Source of the DNA: Sarcomyxa edulis
Lineage: Eukaryota; Basidiomycota; Agaricomycetes; Agaricales; Mycenaceae
Assembly (NCBI GenBank): GCA_009761415.1
Contig: QUOL01000014.1
Span: 62,001-126,000, forward strand
Reading direction: 5' to 3'
Length of the DNA stretch: 64,000 bases
Position 1 is the first letter of the stretch, and each line of letters begins with the position of its first letter. A model generated the notes under the pieces. That model ran no database searches. It was not told the origin of the DNA and saw nothing but the letters and a program-made list of their open reading frames with translations. Shown here piece after piece: positions 12,819 to 23,840 of the stretch. The position numbers and the translations under genes were made by a program.

Positions 12819-13490
12819 CTAAGAAAACGAACGAGCTCGTGCTCGATGGCCACAAAGTTCGGGGACGTCGGCCAGGAAGCCTTTGCCAAGCACTGACAAG
12901 CATACAGTCTCGACGTCGGACGCCGGCGCCGGGCGGACGGGTTCAAGTTCGATGAGAATTTTGTTGAGAAATAGTGCTGTCTCCTCTCAAGAATTGCCGT
13001 CAAGTTGAAGATTCGTCCTCTTGTTATATCATGAGATAAGACACAATGTCGTCGATACGCGCCCGATACCAGCTGTAGAGCTTCGGCGAGCGACGAGCAA
13101 TCCATCAGAAGAATGGACTGATTGGCCTTCGAGATGTAGCAGTTCCGCAGCTGCAAGTATGAAATCACATAGCTCAACACAGAGGAGCGCCTACATCAAC
13201 TGATCAGTGACTGATGGATCAGGACGAAGATGCGGGCGGTTGCCATATATTTACACACCCATGGAAGGTTTCCTGACTAGTTGCGTCCACATCACTACAG
13301 CCGAGTACACGGAGTTGTGCTGTAGATATTTGTGCGAGTGAAATATGATTTTGAAGGTGCATAAATACTGTGCGGTACTTACGTCGACAGCATCTCGACA
13401 GTAAGAAGCATCCATTTCGTTCTCGACCTCCATGCTTGACCAGTCACTGAACTTTGCAAATGAAGAGCAGAATACTGCGGTCCTAGTCAT
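12819..13490 (-). CDS. Small hypothetical protein (spliced, uncertain)
   Basis: I do not recognise this gene. A chain of short open blocks on the minus strand can be joined with fitting phase: MEVENEMDASYCRDAVD (ATG 13431-13433, or an in-frame ATG at 13488-13490), then HNSVYSAVVMWTQLVRKP, then ALLCVELCDFILAAAELLH, then ALFLNKILIELEPVRPAP, ending RARARSFS. The intron edges are GTAAGT/ACAG and GTGTAA/GTAG; the third intron has a weak donor (GTATCG). The product would be a small helical protein of about 130-150 residues. Against it, several frames are open here and one donor is poor. It could be a non-coding transcript or a decayed gene. Confidence 0.3.
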
Positions 13491-14126
13491 GAGTCGAAAT
13501 AAATGGGTCCAGTCGTCCAAGATACCATATTTAAAGAGGACACAAGTTCAAGCTCGAAGGTCCCGGTAGCCAGAATCCGATGACAGGGAATGACTCGCTG
13601 CGGAGCCAGCCCTTCTCGATGTCGAATAACCCAATCAGATGGATCCGGAACGATGCGATCAACGAGCCCACATACAGTTAGTAGAAGAGGTAATTTGAAG
13701 ATGAGAGTGAGGAAAGGGTCCCGGACAAAAGTCGAACCGTGACCGGGTAACACCGAAATACCGGCGCCTCGGCCATCACACATTTTTCGATTTTTCCATT
13801 GTCACGCCAACTCCGCAACTCCGCATACGGAAAGACTGGACTTCTCCCTCCACGATTAGTGCGATAATGGAACATGTGAATCGACCATCATGACTCTTTC
13901 GATTCATAGAACCCTTTCCAGCTACCCCGCTGCCGATTTTTGCTGTCAAAAATGACTCAGGTCGTGATCATTGGATGCTCATTGTAGATAATCTCTTTGC
14001 GTTCATAGACCTACTGGACGAATGTATAAAACTTTCCCGACGAAAAATGACTCAACACAATAATTCCCCCCCTCCCCCCTCCTACTGACTCGACGCGAAA
14101 TCACCTTTGTCGGCCATAAAATAATA
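13491..14126. other. Intergenic, divergent
   Basis: About 635 bases between the hypothetical minus-strand gene and the DUF6699-like gene. It holds a C-rich tract (runs of C broken by T) at about 14065-14085, roughly 45-60 bases before the ATG at 14127. Frames here lack any recognisable product. Confidence 0.4.
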
Positions 14127-14985
14127 ATGGTGTACTACGGCACTCAGCCACAATGCTCCTCTCCTGGATGCGGGTCACCTAATTCTTCTTGTCGTCACTC
14201 GTATAATTCTTCAAAAGTTATTTCGCCCCCGCCTCCATTTTCTCCGGCACATGTATATCCAGGTTCACCTCCCGCCACTACGCCGACGTTGTGGACGGGA
14301 TCGACGGTCAGTTCATCTAGTAAGCCCCCGATCACCGTCATTATTTTTTGTTGTTGTGTATCTGATCCTTATCTTCGCTTTCGATATCAGATCCCTATGG
14401 TACCATTCCCTTACCTCCTCGTATGCTCATGCCCGCAATTATTATCTGTCCTTTTTCCTTCTCATCGTATGGCTGGCACTAGATCGTACTTCAACTCCTT
14501 CCTCTAGCCTTTCGGGACGCAGTGGGTTTGGAGGACTCGCATTGCATCCTGTTTTACATTGTGGTGGAAACCGCTTCGCTTTCGACGTTATGTATGCAAC
14601 CACTACGATACAATTTTATTCACCCGTCAACATCAACGATCCAGCGACAACGCCCCCAAAAGCCCGGATAGGCCTCAACTTCATTACGCACCCTCATTGG
14701 GCATTTACGGCCACCGCTGCCAACCCCAGCATTGGTGTGACTCTGAACGACGTCTTTACAGCCGTATCAAACGCTGCAAACATATCTGCTACAGACCAAG
14801 ACTGGCACGTGCCGGGAGGCTCTCGCTATGCTGGTCGTGGAACGCAAGCGAAGCAGCATCTGCCACGTCGTTATGAATGTCTGAGCTCCAGATATTTCAT
14901 AGGCCTCACTCTGAGCCAAAGACCTGCATTGGTTCCCGGAGTGGAGGTTTGGGATGTTCACTTCGCGCCAGCTAACCGGGCTTGA
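14127..14985 (+). CDS. DUF6699-like protein
   Basis: Function unknown. The start ATG at 14127 opens MVYYGTQPQCSSPGCGSPN, a low-complexity Ser/Pro/Cys-rich leader. Two introns are inferred: GTAAGC to ATCAG, then GTATGC to ACTAG, joining PYGTIPLPP to HRTSTPSSS in phase. The C-terminal half carries a pattern that resembles the DUF6699 domain widespread in agaricomycetes: LALHPVLHCGGNRFAFDV, then GVTLNDVFTAVSNAA, a DQDW patch, and a final VEVWDVHFAPANRA. The family call rests on the spacing LHP.L, VT..DV, W and the closing W.VHF, and is moderately secure. Such proteins are often lineage-specific and multicopy. Confidence 0.62.
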
Positions 14986-15860
14986 GGCCTGGAGGCGGAT
15001 TGTGAGTGGGTTACAATATGCAGATCTACATGGATGGACGGGTGATCTGCCCCCGCTGACGGCGAGGACTGTGATGGTTCCTCCTCTCTTTCATATCCTT
15101 CTTTTAGTTCCGGGTGCGTTGATCGCTCCCAGTCCCTCAGTCTTCGACGTTTCAACCTTTAGCTGTACCCAATATTCAAGAACCAACGCGCTCATTCAAC
15201 CAACATTCAACGTTCAACGTTCAACGCTCCAACGCTCCACGTGCTCCTCGTTCAACCCTCACTCGTCCACACAAAAGTCCTCAAGAAATCAAAAGTACTC
15301 AACACAAAATCAGAACGCTCTCCACTCGTTGTACATTATATTATTCTCTGCCCTAGAATTCTGCGCTGCTTGTTATTATACCTAGAACTCTGTAGTTGTA
15401 CCCCTTTCCCGTTCTCTCGCTTTCTCGCTCTCTCGTTCTCGCTATCAGACACATCCTCCCAGCTCAAAATATGTACTACTAGTCATACAGCTCTTATCAC
15501 ATAACCTATATATTGTAGTCAGTCTATGTACCACCACTCAGACGAATCTATTTCTCGAAATTGTACTGTTCTATTGTCAATTCGACAACAACTCTCGACA
15601 ATCAGTGTGCACACTGCACGTGGTCCTTTCTCTGGGCCTAGGGACTCTAGTGCTCGCGTTCGACGCGTCCTCTCCCAGTCACAGCTTCCAGACGCGTCGC
15701 ACTATCCTGCGATCGACAAGAATTTCGAGCAAAATCCGATTCCGAGTCATATGCCGAGACAATGCCGAGGGGCTTGACAATAAATAGAGCCAACACATGA
15801 CTTCACAGGGGTCTCGCCGTCTCGGAACTTGAACTTGAATTTCTTTTCCATTCAACCATC
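14986..15860. other. Intergenic with short tandem repeats
   Basis: 875 bases with no supported gene. At about 15195-15240 the motif CAACGTT/CAACGCT recurs in tandem. Farther on are CT-rich tracts (15400-15450, TCTCGCTTTCTCG type) typical of fungal promoters, followed about 400 bases later by the IWR1 start. Open frames here are low-complexity. Confidence 0.5.
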
Positions 15861-17166
15861 ATGGACAATCCAGCCTCATACACGATTCTTCGCATAAAAC
15901 GAAAACGAACAGAAGAACCTCTGGATGCACTAGGTATGAATACATCTTAGCTCCAGCTGCAATTGACTAGATGCATCGCAGTGGTCGAATCTCGCATTCG
16001 CAAAAAGAAATCTCGAGGTGGTGTCGGCGTCTTTCAGTTTGCGCAAACCGTCGAGGATGATGCATGGAAGGATGAGAAACGTCGGAAGGATCTCGAAGTA
16101 TGTCTCACAATCGCCGCGTCATTCGCACAACACTGACTTGATCTGACATGAAGGACCAAATATCTCGACTAGCTAAAGAGACTCTGGCTAAAGCCGATGC
16201 TGAGGCAAAAGCTTTAAATACTTCTACCCATCCACCACCAACATCCTCGCCATCAGCGAAAGTTCGCCCACCCATCGATGATTCAAATCGTCGGTACACA
16301 GTTCTCAAGCATCCTTCTGATCTTTCCGAACCCGGAAGATTTCCTACCAGTCCGTGCGTATTCAAAGTCTTCCTAGACGTAGACCACGCACCTACATCGC
16401 ACACTGTGCGCTTAGCCCCAAAGTCCTATCCTCGAAAGATCTGCCCCCTAAAACTGTACACCCGGACTTCAAGATGTACGACGCTATCCTCTCCTCCTCC
16501 GACAGCCAGTCAAACCTTACTGGCGATCCCGAGATGGACAAATTTATGCCCCTGTTGAATGATTATCTCAAATGTACCATCGGCTTTCTCCCAGATGATG
16601 CCACTCATCTCACAGGTCCTTTTTTCGCATAGTGCACGATATGTCACTCGAGAAAAATTCGGCAACACCACCACTTTCAACGTCGCAATCTGACGATTAT
16701 GTCTGGGATGTGTTCTACCACCGACCGGCTACACTCAGTGAATGGAACGCGGCTGCAAATGTTGGGACATTGTATGTTGCTTGGATTTTCTTTCCGATTG
16801 AAACAATTCATCAGACGCTTTATGTAGGACTGGTCTGCCACCTTCCTTGACGGATCCTTACGACTCTGCCTCCGACTCTGAGGAAGAAGATGAGGCTGAT
16901 GAAGACTCTAACGGTATGTGCCTCCTGAAATTCTCCTTGTTGCAGGGATCATAATTATTATCTACAATATTAGCCGAGGAATATTACAAGAATGATTATC
17001 CTGAAGACGAGGAACCAGAAACCGATAGTGAAGGCAGCGGTAGGTCTCCCTCTCTTCTTCATCGCATGCATATCTGATCATCTACCCAGACGAATTCCAT
17101 GAACATTCGGACCATGACGAGTTGATGAGGTATGAAGACGAAGAAGACAGTCATGACTGGAGATAA
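15861..17166 (+). CDS. IWR1: Iwr1-type RNA polymerase II nuclear import factor
   Basis: Iwr1 (human SLC7A6OS) adapts assembled RNA polymerase II for nuclear import. The start is MDNPASYTILRIKRKRTEE, with the conserved early YTILRIKRKR block. It is followed by VVESRIRKKK, VGVFQFAQTVEDDAWKDE, the Iwr1 signature DDYVWDVFYHRPATLSEW, and a very acidic tail with EEYYKNDYPEDEEPE, ending EEDSHDWR at 17164-17166. Four to six short introns are present. One boundary near 16270-16385 is unclear: RRYTVLKHP and PKVLSSKDLPPK are in different frames and the available intron there is either very short or has a poor donor. Identity as Iwr1 does not depend on that boundary. Confidence 0.87.
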
Positions 17167-17303
17167 CCTCCCTCGCTTCCTTCTGGCTTTCTTAGATCAC
17201 ATTCAATCGTGTACCGTACAATACCGTAATACAATATAACCATGAACTGCACGCGTACCATTTCATCGACATCGTCTACGCCTTTGCTACTGAATTCGTC
17301 TAT

Positions 17304-19237
17304 TCAGTCCAATGTCAACACTCGCTCCTCCGTACAATCAGAAACACTCACATCAGATCCACGTTTCTTCTTATGCCTACGTCCCTTCCCTAACGTCAAG
17401 ATTCCCAGAAACGCCAGCATTCCGAACATGATCGCAACCACAGCCAGAGTAAGACCAGCACCCATGAATCCAGCACCCACTGGACTAATGCGATCATGAG
17501 AGTCGGCTCGTGCTTGAGCAGCGGCGGCAGCGATAGCACCACATCCTCTATCTTGCGTGTTCTGGCAGACTGTGCACCACTCTGCAGTTGAGTTCACTGC
17601 GACGGGCTATTTCAATCGTCACTGTCATTGTCAAATGCAGAAGGCGCTCGTGAGGTTCGTACCGTCAAGTAATTGACAAAAGTGGACAGAGGAACATCGC
17701 CAGAACCATTCAGGAAATTATATGTCCTGAACTCATCATCATCAGTGCCGTTCTTGAAGTTGAACCGAAGAACGGGCTCTCCGCCAGAGTTTGGTTGGCG
17801 AACTTCGAAGGCGACCGCTGCAGCGTAATTCACTAAAGAAATACACACGATCATCCAACAAAAGGCAATGACAATTCTGGCTGAGCGCACTGACCGATAC
17901 TAGCGAGAGACGTGTTTTGTTGTGCGACACCTGTCATATTGAATAGAGATAGGAAAGGCTTATATGCGATGGACTCGTAAACGAATTTGAGGGGATCTGA
18001 GGAGTTGCTGATACGCGAGATACCGGTGAGGATAGAAGGCAGGATCGTCTGGCCCGCAACTATCAACGCGCATAGTTTGAGTCTCGAATACGAAGACAAT
18101 GAGGGCTGGGTAACGTACTATTACCAATGCCGTCAATTTGAGGGGAGGAGAAGACGCCATATTCGTGCCAGTTCGCGAGATCGCGGGCTTGCGCAAGGAA
18201 TGTATTTGGGAGGGCTGAGGCAAATTGCGCGTCGTGGATGGATTCAACGTTCATGAAGTCAAATATCTGATAGGTATTCGCGTATTAGTAGAAATGAATA
18301 AAATATCGGGGTCTTGCCTTACATTCCACTGGAAGCATGCCGCTCAAGTCAATACGACTCGCGTAAATCAGCGTCATGTGGGCTTACCATGTTCACGAGT
18401 GTGACTGGGCGGCCGTCAACGTAGTTTTGCAGCTGGTTTAGGAATGTCGCGCTCTCGTTCTGCTTTTGTAAGAATTCAGGAGAATTGTAGAATGCGTTGG
18501 TCGCCGCGTTGAAAGTCTTGAGAATATAGACTTAACACAAGGCACGATAGCAGGGAATTCATCGAGACCTACCGCACACGAGGTGTATCCCTCAAGGGAA
18601 ACATCGTTTGAGGGTTCCACAGACTCGACTGGATAGCAAAAGAATGAGTCGATCATCACCAGCTCACTATCGCAAATTCAAACTCACTGGGGATAGTCTA
18701 CCCACAAGGATGTCGATAAATAAGACTGATGATATGTGTCGGTGACAAAAATACCTGGTATCCGCTAAGTGGGCCCACGATGTTCGTCCCATTCGCCAGA
18801 GTTGTATTGTATGTCGTGCTAGCAGGCCACAAGCCTTGCAACAAAGACACGGCCGAATCGAAGATAACGCCTCCCTCATCAGAGTCTGCACGGACCTCCA
18901 CTTCACTTGGATCGAAGAGGCCAACACTCATACTTTGGATGTATGATGAAGACGATGTGTTCAAGTACAAGGAGCGAAGATATTGCCCTAGTTGAAATTC
19001 TTGTTGCTGAGAAGGGTGACTTCAGTTCTGATCGTCGTTGAGCTGTGAGGACCTGGCTTACGCTTCCGAGGGGAGTGATCACCGTAGAGGACGCATCGTA
19101 GGTAGCAGGATCTTGGTAGAAGCCTGTAGTCGAGAGGCCAAATGAGGGCCCAGACTTGAGCACGAAGACTCAGACATACCTTGACGGTCTCCATGTCTAG
19201 CCAACAACACCACTCCTAAAACCTTGCTGTCGGACAT
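17304..19237 (-). CDS. Histidine acid phosphatase-like membrane-anchored protein
   Basis: Member of the phosphoglycerate-mutase-like/histidine acid phosphatase superfamily. It starts MSDSKVLGVVLLARHGDRQG (ATG 19235-19237), with the catalytic RHG-x-R core completed across an intron. Later exons give QEFQLGQYLRSLYLN, VEVRADSDEGGVIFDSA, NYAAAVAFEVRQPNSGG, PVLRFNFKNGTDDDEF and EWCTVCQNTQDRGC. A hydrophobic span (VGAGFMGAGLTLAVVAIM to LAFLGILTL) and a basic tail (GKGRRHKKKRG) follow, so the protein is probably type I membrane-anchored, although no classical signal peptide is seen at this start. I do not see the HD proton-donor dipeptide in its usual context. N-glycosylation sequons are common. About eight introns are present. 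Substrate is unknown. Confidence 0.78.
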
Positions 19238-19588
19238 GTTCCTGCGAGGGAAAGAGCCTGACTGAACAACAACTTTCGTCCATGAATTTTATACACATGC
19301 TAGATGTTCTTTGACTCGATCAGGGGAAGATGACAGAGCATTGTGCTTTCTTCGATGCAGACCCGCTGATTTGATCTAAATATAGTTCTCCGAGTTTTTA
19401 CTATCTTATCTACGTTCAACATTTCCTACACAAATGAATTGTTAGACGAACGGTAATAAGCTTCAAGAAGACCGTGGACTCACGCGAAGTACATATATGG
19501 TATATTGTCTAATCTGAAGGTGATTTCGAGAGTTGACCTATCCGGACCAAGCTGAAGCTGCGATAGCGTGTGGTCCATGTTCCTGCTT
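19238..19588. other. Intergenic
   Basis: 351 bases between the phosphatase-like start and the transporter stop, both on the minus strand. It would hold the phosphatase-like gene's promoter. I see no gene or repeat. Confidence 0.4.
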
Positions 19589-21985
19589 CTACAAGGAGCC
19601 TCCTACCGATTCCATGGTCTAGTATGAATAGATATGTCAGAGATCGACAGAATTAGCACGGTCTCACAGGAGCCGTAGAGGCCGTTCAAAATCCACATGC
19701 AGATGGCCAAGAGAAGAGTAGAAGAGAAGAGAACAACTCACAAATGGGGAGGCCGTAGGAGCGTCAAGAACGGAGAGTTCCTCACTCGTGAATGGCAGCC
19801 GTGGTATAAGAAAAGCTCTGAGAGGAAGGAGCAACATTATAATGACTGGAAATCCAATAGCAGCTGTGGCAACGTCAGAGTTGAAATTGGACCAGGTCAC
19901 GAGGAAGGAGGATACAGGTCTTACCGATCGTCTGTGTGATGGCAAAAGTAGCTCCAAAACCGACTAATTGTATGGCCATAAAAAGAAGGATACGAGACTT
20001 GCGCACTGTCCGGAGAGGCTCGTCTGGCGGTGTCAGGGCCTTGTCGCGAAGAAAATATAATATTTTCTGTACAATGTTTAGTACTTCGTCAATCAGTAAG
20101 TTCCGAAGTCACACTTACATGTGTGATTCCATTGCCCTGCAGTGCATCGGCGCCCATGTACCAGCTAGGAGCAAGTCAATTTTGAGGAAACTTATCGAAG
20201 ATCGAGCGAGTACCATCTACTTACAAAAGGCCAGCTAGAACACCTCTCGGGATGAGATGTAATAGATGAAGGAAGGGACCAGTGAGTAGGACCAGACACA
20301 ACGAACCCTGGGCCAAGTTTGAGACCCGCTGTTCTACAACTGCTATTGGCGTTTCGTGGCGGGCTTCCGACGGATCTGGCGGTGGTTCGACTCGAGAGAC
20401 GGAAGGCGGGGAAAGATGGCGATTTGGACGTCGATTTGAGCCTTGAGAGCCTTGAAAAAGAGAGTGCGATGGTGATGAGGAAAGACGTTCCGAATCTTCT
20501 GCATCCTTTTCTTTCTTCCTTGAACGACCCATTACCACAAGAGAGGCTGTGTGTATCGGAGCTTGTGGAATTAGCCCTAAACACTTCTGCGTCAGTGGTC
20601 ATCAGGGTGAAAGAGAGACGAATTTGTTTACCATTTGGAGACGGAACTCCAATGAGTCCAGCAATGAATGTAGTAACGCCCAAGAGAAAGAAATCCCAGT
20701 GAAAGCCTGGTGGCTTTCGTAGAGGGAATTGGGAGCCTTGCGCCATCAGAGACTGGAGAAGGGGAATGAACAGAGAGTAGGAACGGAAGAATAGAGGGAC
20801 TCACGGAAACATTATGATCAAAGAAGAATAGAATCCATAGAACCAATCCGAAGGGCAATGCTATTCCTACCCATTTGCCATCGAGTTCCCAGAACCGCAC
20901 TAACCACTGTCTGCCTCCAGCCGCTTGAAAAGCTCCACCAACAGGTAACGTGGTAGGATTCGCAGCATTAAATCGGCCCCAATATGCCATGCCGGAGGTA
21001 GCAATCAAAGAGATAGGCATGCCATAATCTGCAAGGAAACGTCGAACATGTCTATGGAAATATGTCTTTGTAGAAAGCGATTTGAAGAGGAAGGATGTGA
21101 CAAGCATGAGCAGAGCTAAAATTATGGAGACGAGGGGCCCGGCCGACGATTCGGGGTTCGAGTTCAACTGTCGAGTGATCACCTGGATGCCGTATTGGAG
21201 ATACACCCAGGAGACGTAGAATCCGAAGGTGTCGCAAGAGAATAAAGTGACGTATTTGAGAAAATTACACCCTTTGATTTATACGCTTGAGAATGAAGGA
21301 CAAAACTTCGTACGAAACATGACTTACAATTTAGTACGGCGGTGATCCAATGAAAGATGGCGGCCCAAAGGTAGACCCAGCCAATAAAATGCAGATAATT
21401 AGGAGGCTTGTCTTCTCGATTGATGATGTCGAAGATTGTCTTATTGAACACTGTAATAGGTCCTGTTGTCTCTCTCTTTCAATATCGAGTCATCGATTTT
21501 ATTCAAGAGATGCAGCCCACCAGTAACACCTGCAATAGTGAGTGGTTGTGCTCCAAACAGGGAGAAAATAAAGGCAGCCATGAAGGAAGAGATTAACACC
21601 TCTGCCACTCCATACTGCTCTGTCGTTTCGATTAGGTCCAAGGAAAATGCTATGCCAGGCAGAACGCTATATCGTGGAGTCAGAATAAAAAACCAGAGAG
21701 ACTCAACAGCACAACTCACTTCGAAAAAAATATAAGAGCAGTTGCTGGTACAACTCGGTAATTCCAAGCATCTGTCCAGTCACTTTTATACCAAGGGGCA
21801 CGAGCTCTGATGTCCTTGACAATCCCGGATCCTAGATGTCTGATCCAACTTGGGATAGTCGACGTTCGTAGGGTTGAAGGTGCAGTGGAGGATGTAGCTG
21901 TTTTTACGCCCGCTTCCTTCTTCTCGGGAGCATCGCTGGTAGGCTGTATATCTGTGCTGGTCGATGGGGTACCTGAGCCAGACAT
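19589..21985 (-). CDS. BOR1: Bor1-type boron/anion exporter (SLC4 family)
   Basis: Plasma-membrane or vacuolar anion exporter. The start is MSGSGTPSTSTDIQPTSD, with a hydrophilic Ser/Thr leader and then RARAPWYKSDWTDAWNYR, the usual entry into the HCO3 cotransporter domain. Typical membrane-segment motifs follow: FGAQPLTIAGVTGPITVF, FIGWVYLWAAIFHW, ISLIATSGMAYWG and WDFFLLGVTTFIAGLIG. The last is followed by GVPSPNGLIPQAP across an intron, the SLC4 signature around transmembrane segment 10. After a cytosolic insert it resumes with LIPRGVLAGLFWYMGADAL and FPVIIMLLLPLRAFLIPRL. The final intron (GTGAGT to ACTAG) joins to TMESVGGSL with the stop at 19589-19591. It looks complete. Boron as substrate is inferred from the fungal/plant Bor1 subgroup. 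Confidence 0.9.
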
Positions 21986-22238
21986 GGTCGTGAATGTTTC
22001 GTGATCTCAGAAACGACTTGGTATCATAGGTGCTGGGTATGAGGCTGCAACGTTTCTCATAACATTAGCTCGGAGCTGGAGCGCTGCTGGAGCAGTTGAG
22101 CTTGAGTTTGAACCTCAAGGCAATTTATAGATGAGAGTCCGAGACACGCAGAAAATGAATATTTTTGTAATTATTTCAGATCGCAACCTGACGCCACCAT
22201 GATCCAGCGCTCCAGCCGTCCTCCTCGTTCTTACCGTC
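21986..22238. promoter_or_regulatory. Divergent promoter region, BOR1 / ABHD12-like
   Basis: 253 bases separate the two ATGs on opposite strands, so the promoters share this space. I identify no specific element. Confidence 0.4.
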
Positions 22239-23695
22239 ATGGCTAACAAAGGTTTCTTAGCTCGAGCGCATTCTATACTGCTTCTAGGTGGTTGTATATA
22301 TGCTGTTGTAGTACTTCTCCTTTTCATTCCTTTCATTCAAACCCAGTGAGTCTGCAAAAGTCGAAATTACGCGCGCGTCGCTCACGCATCTTTACACTCA
22401 GTGTGGTATATCTGAACTCTGTACGCATTCCTTGGGGTGCGGAATTCAATGCACCGGAAAAATATGGACTGGCACGTAAGTCTGTCAGTATAAGTCCTGG
22501 GAGCAAGTATAACCTATATGCATCTCCTTCGCAGCGGGAAAGACTTCGAACTTTTATCTTCAGACGTCCGACAATATCACCCTCGGGGCGTGGTTTGTCT
22601 TGGCAGACAAGTTCCATCGTAAAATTGCGTCTCCCCCAATCTATAAACCGACGGACTTCAATTCGCAGATCCCCGTTGCGTTGAAGACTCATCCGACGAT
22701 CCTCTTCTTTCATGGGAACGCTGCGACACGAGCGTTCCATGTCCGTGTCATGCACTACTCTCAGTTCTCTTCTCGTTTAGATGCCAACGTCCTTGCAATA
22801 GACTATCGCGGGTTTGGAGACTCGGAGGGCGTACCTTCAGAGCAGGGCTTAGCGCGCGATGCAAGAGCTGCCTGGGATTGGCTCGTCCATCCAGACCAGG
22901 GCGCCAGAGCAGAAGATATTCTGATTGTTGGGCATAGCCTTGGAACCGCTGTGGCGACGAAGCTTGGTGTTGAACTGGCTCAACACGGAATCACACCCAA
23001 AGGTGTGGTGCTTATGAGTCCATTCTCTAGCATAAAGAATATATTGCATACCTATGCTCTCTTCGGGTACTTCCCATTGATGAAGCCACTTGCCGTGATC
23101 CCCGGAGCGACCAGTGAGTTTGTCTTCCTCTATTTGACTTGCTAGTACTCATGTATGTAGACCTCGTATTGAAGCGTCTCATCCATAGATTTGACACTCT
23201 GAGTGCCATAGAGGTGAGTCACTTATAGTCTCAGGATCGATCTCACCTGAGTTCCTCTGTCGCAGGGAATCAAAGTGCCTTTACTCATCACTCACGCAGA
23301 GGATGATTGGGATATCTCCTACAGGTACGTCCGAACTACAATTGCCATTTGACCGGGCAGCAATACTGACATGAGTTACACAACATAGCAATTCTGAAGA
23401 TCTATTCAATGCCTTTATAGAATCTCACCTTCCACCACTCCCTGCGCTCCCCACGAACCCTGCAGCCTACACCCCGGATGACTGGGCTATATTTACGTCT
23501 GCACAGCAGAAACGTCTCGCTGCACGTCGAGAAATCGTATCCCAAATTACCATCCAAGATTTCGGACAACTAGAGGAGATAGATGACAATGGACGCAAAG
23601 TCGCACTACTGAAGACGCTGAAGGGGGGTCACGATAGACTTGGGATCCAGGAGGGTGTACAGGATATCATGGGGGTAATGTTTGGGTTCCCTTGA
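22239..23695 (+). CDS. ABHD12-like alpha/beta hydrolase
   Basis: Membrane-tethered serine hydrolase; animal ABHD12 cleaves lysophospholipids and monoacylglycerol. The start is MANKGFLARAHSILLLGG, leading into a transmembrane span (YAVVVLLLFIPFIQT). The fold is clear: ILFFHGNAATRAFHV (oxyanion loop), VLAIDYRGFGDSEG, nucleophile elbow IVGHSLGTAVA, VVLMSPFSSI, the catalytic Asp in HAEDDWDI, and the catalytic His in KGGHDRLGIQEGV near the C-terminus. The stop is at 23693-23695. About seven short introns; complete by comparison with the family. The ABHD12 (rather than Bem46/ABHD13) assignment rests on HAEDD and the overall layout. Confidence 0.86.
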
Positions 23696-23840
23696 GAGAG
23701 ATGATTGACATGTCAACCTCGAGCTGAAATGTATCATCGTTCGTCGGGTCCCGGACCCGACTTCCGAAGGTAACCCCTATACATGTTCTGGGATCCCTCT
23801 TAAGTTTGCCCTCTCTCTCGCGTGATCGCCCCTCATCTCC

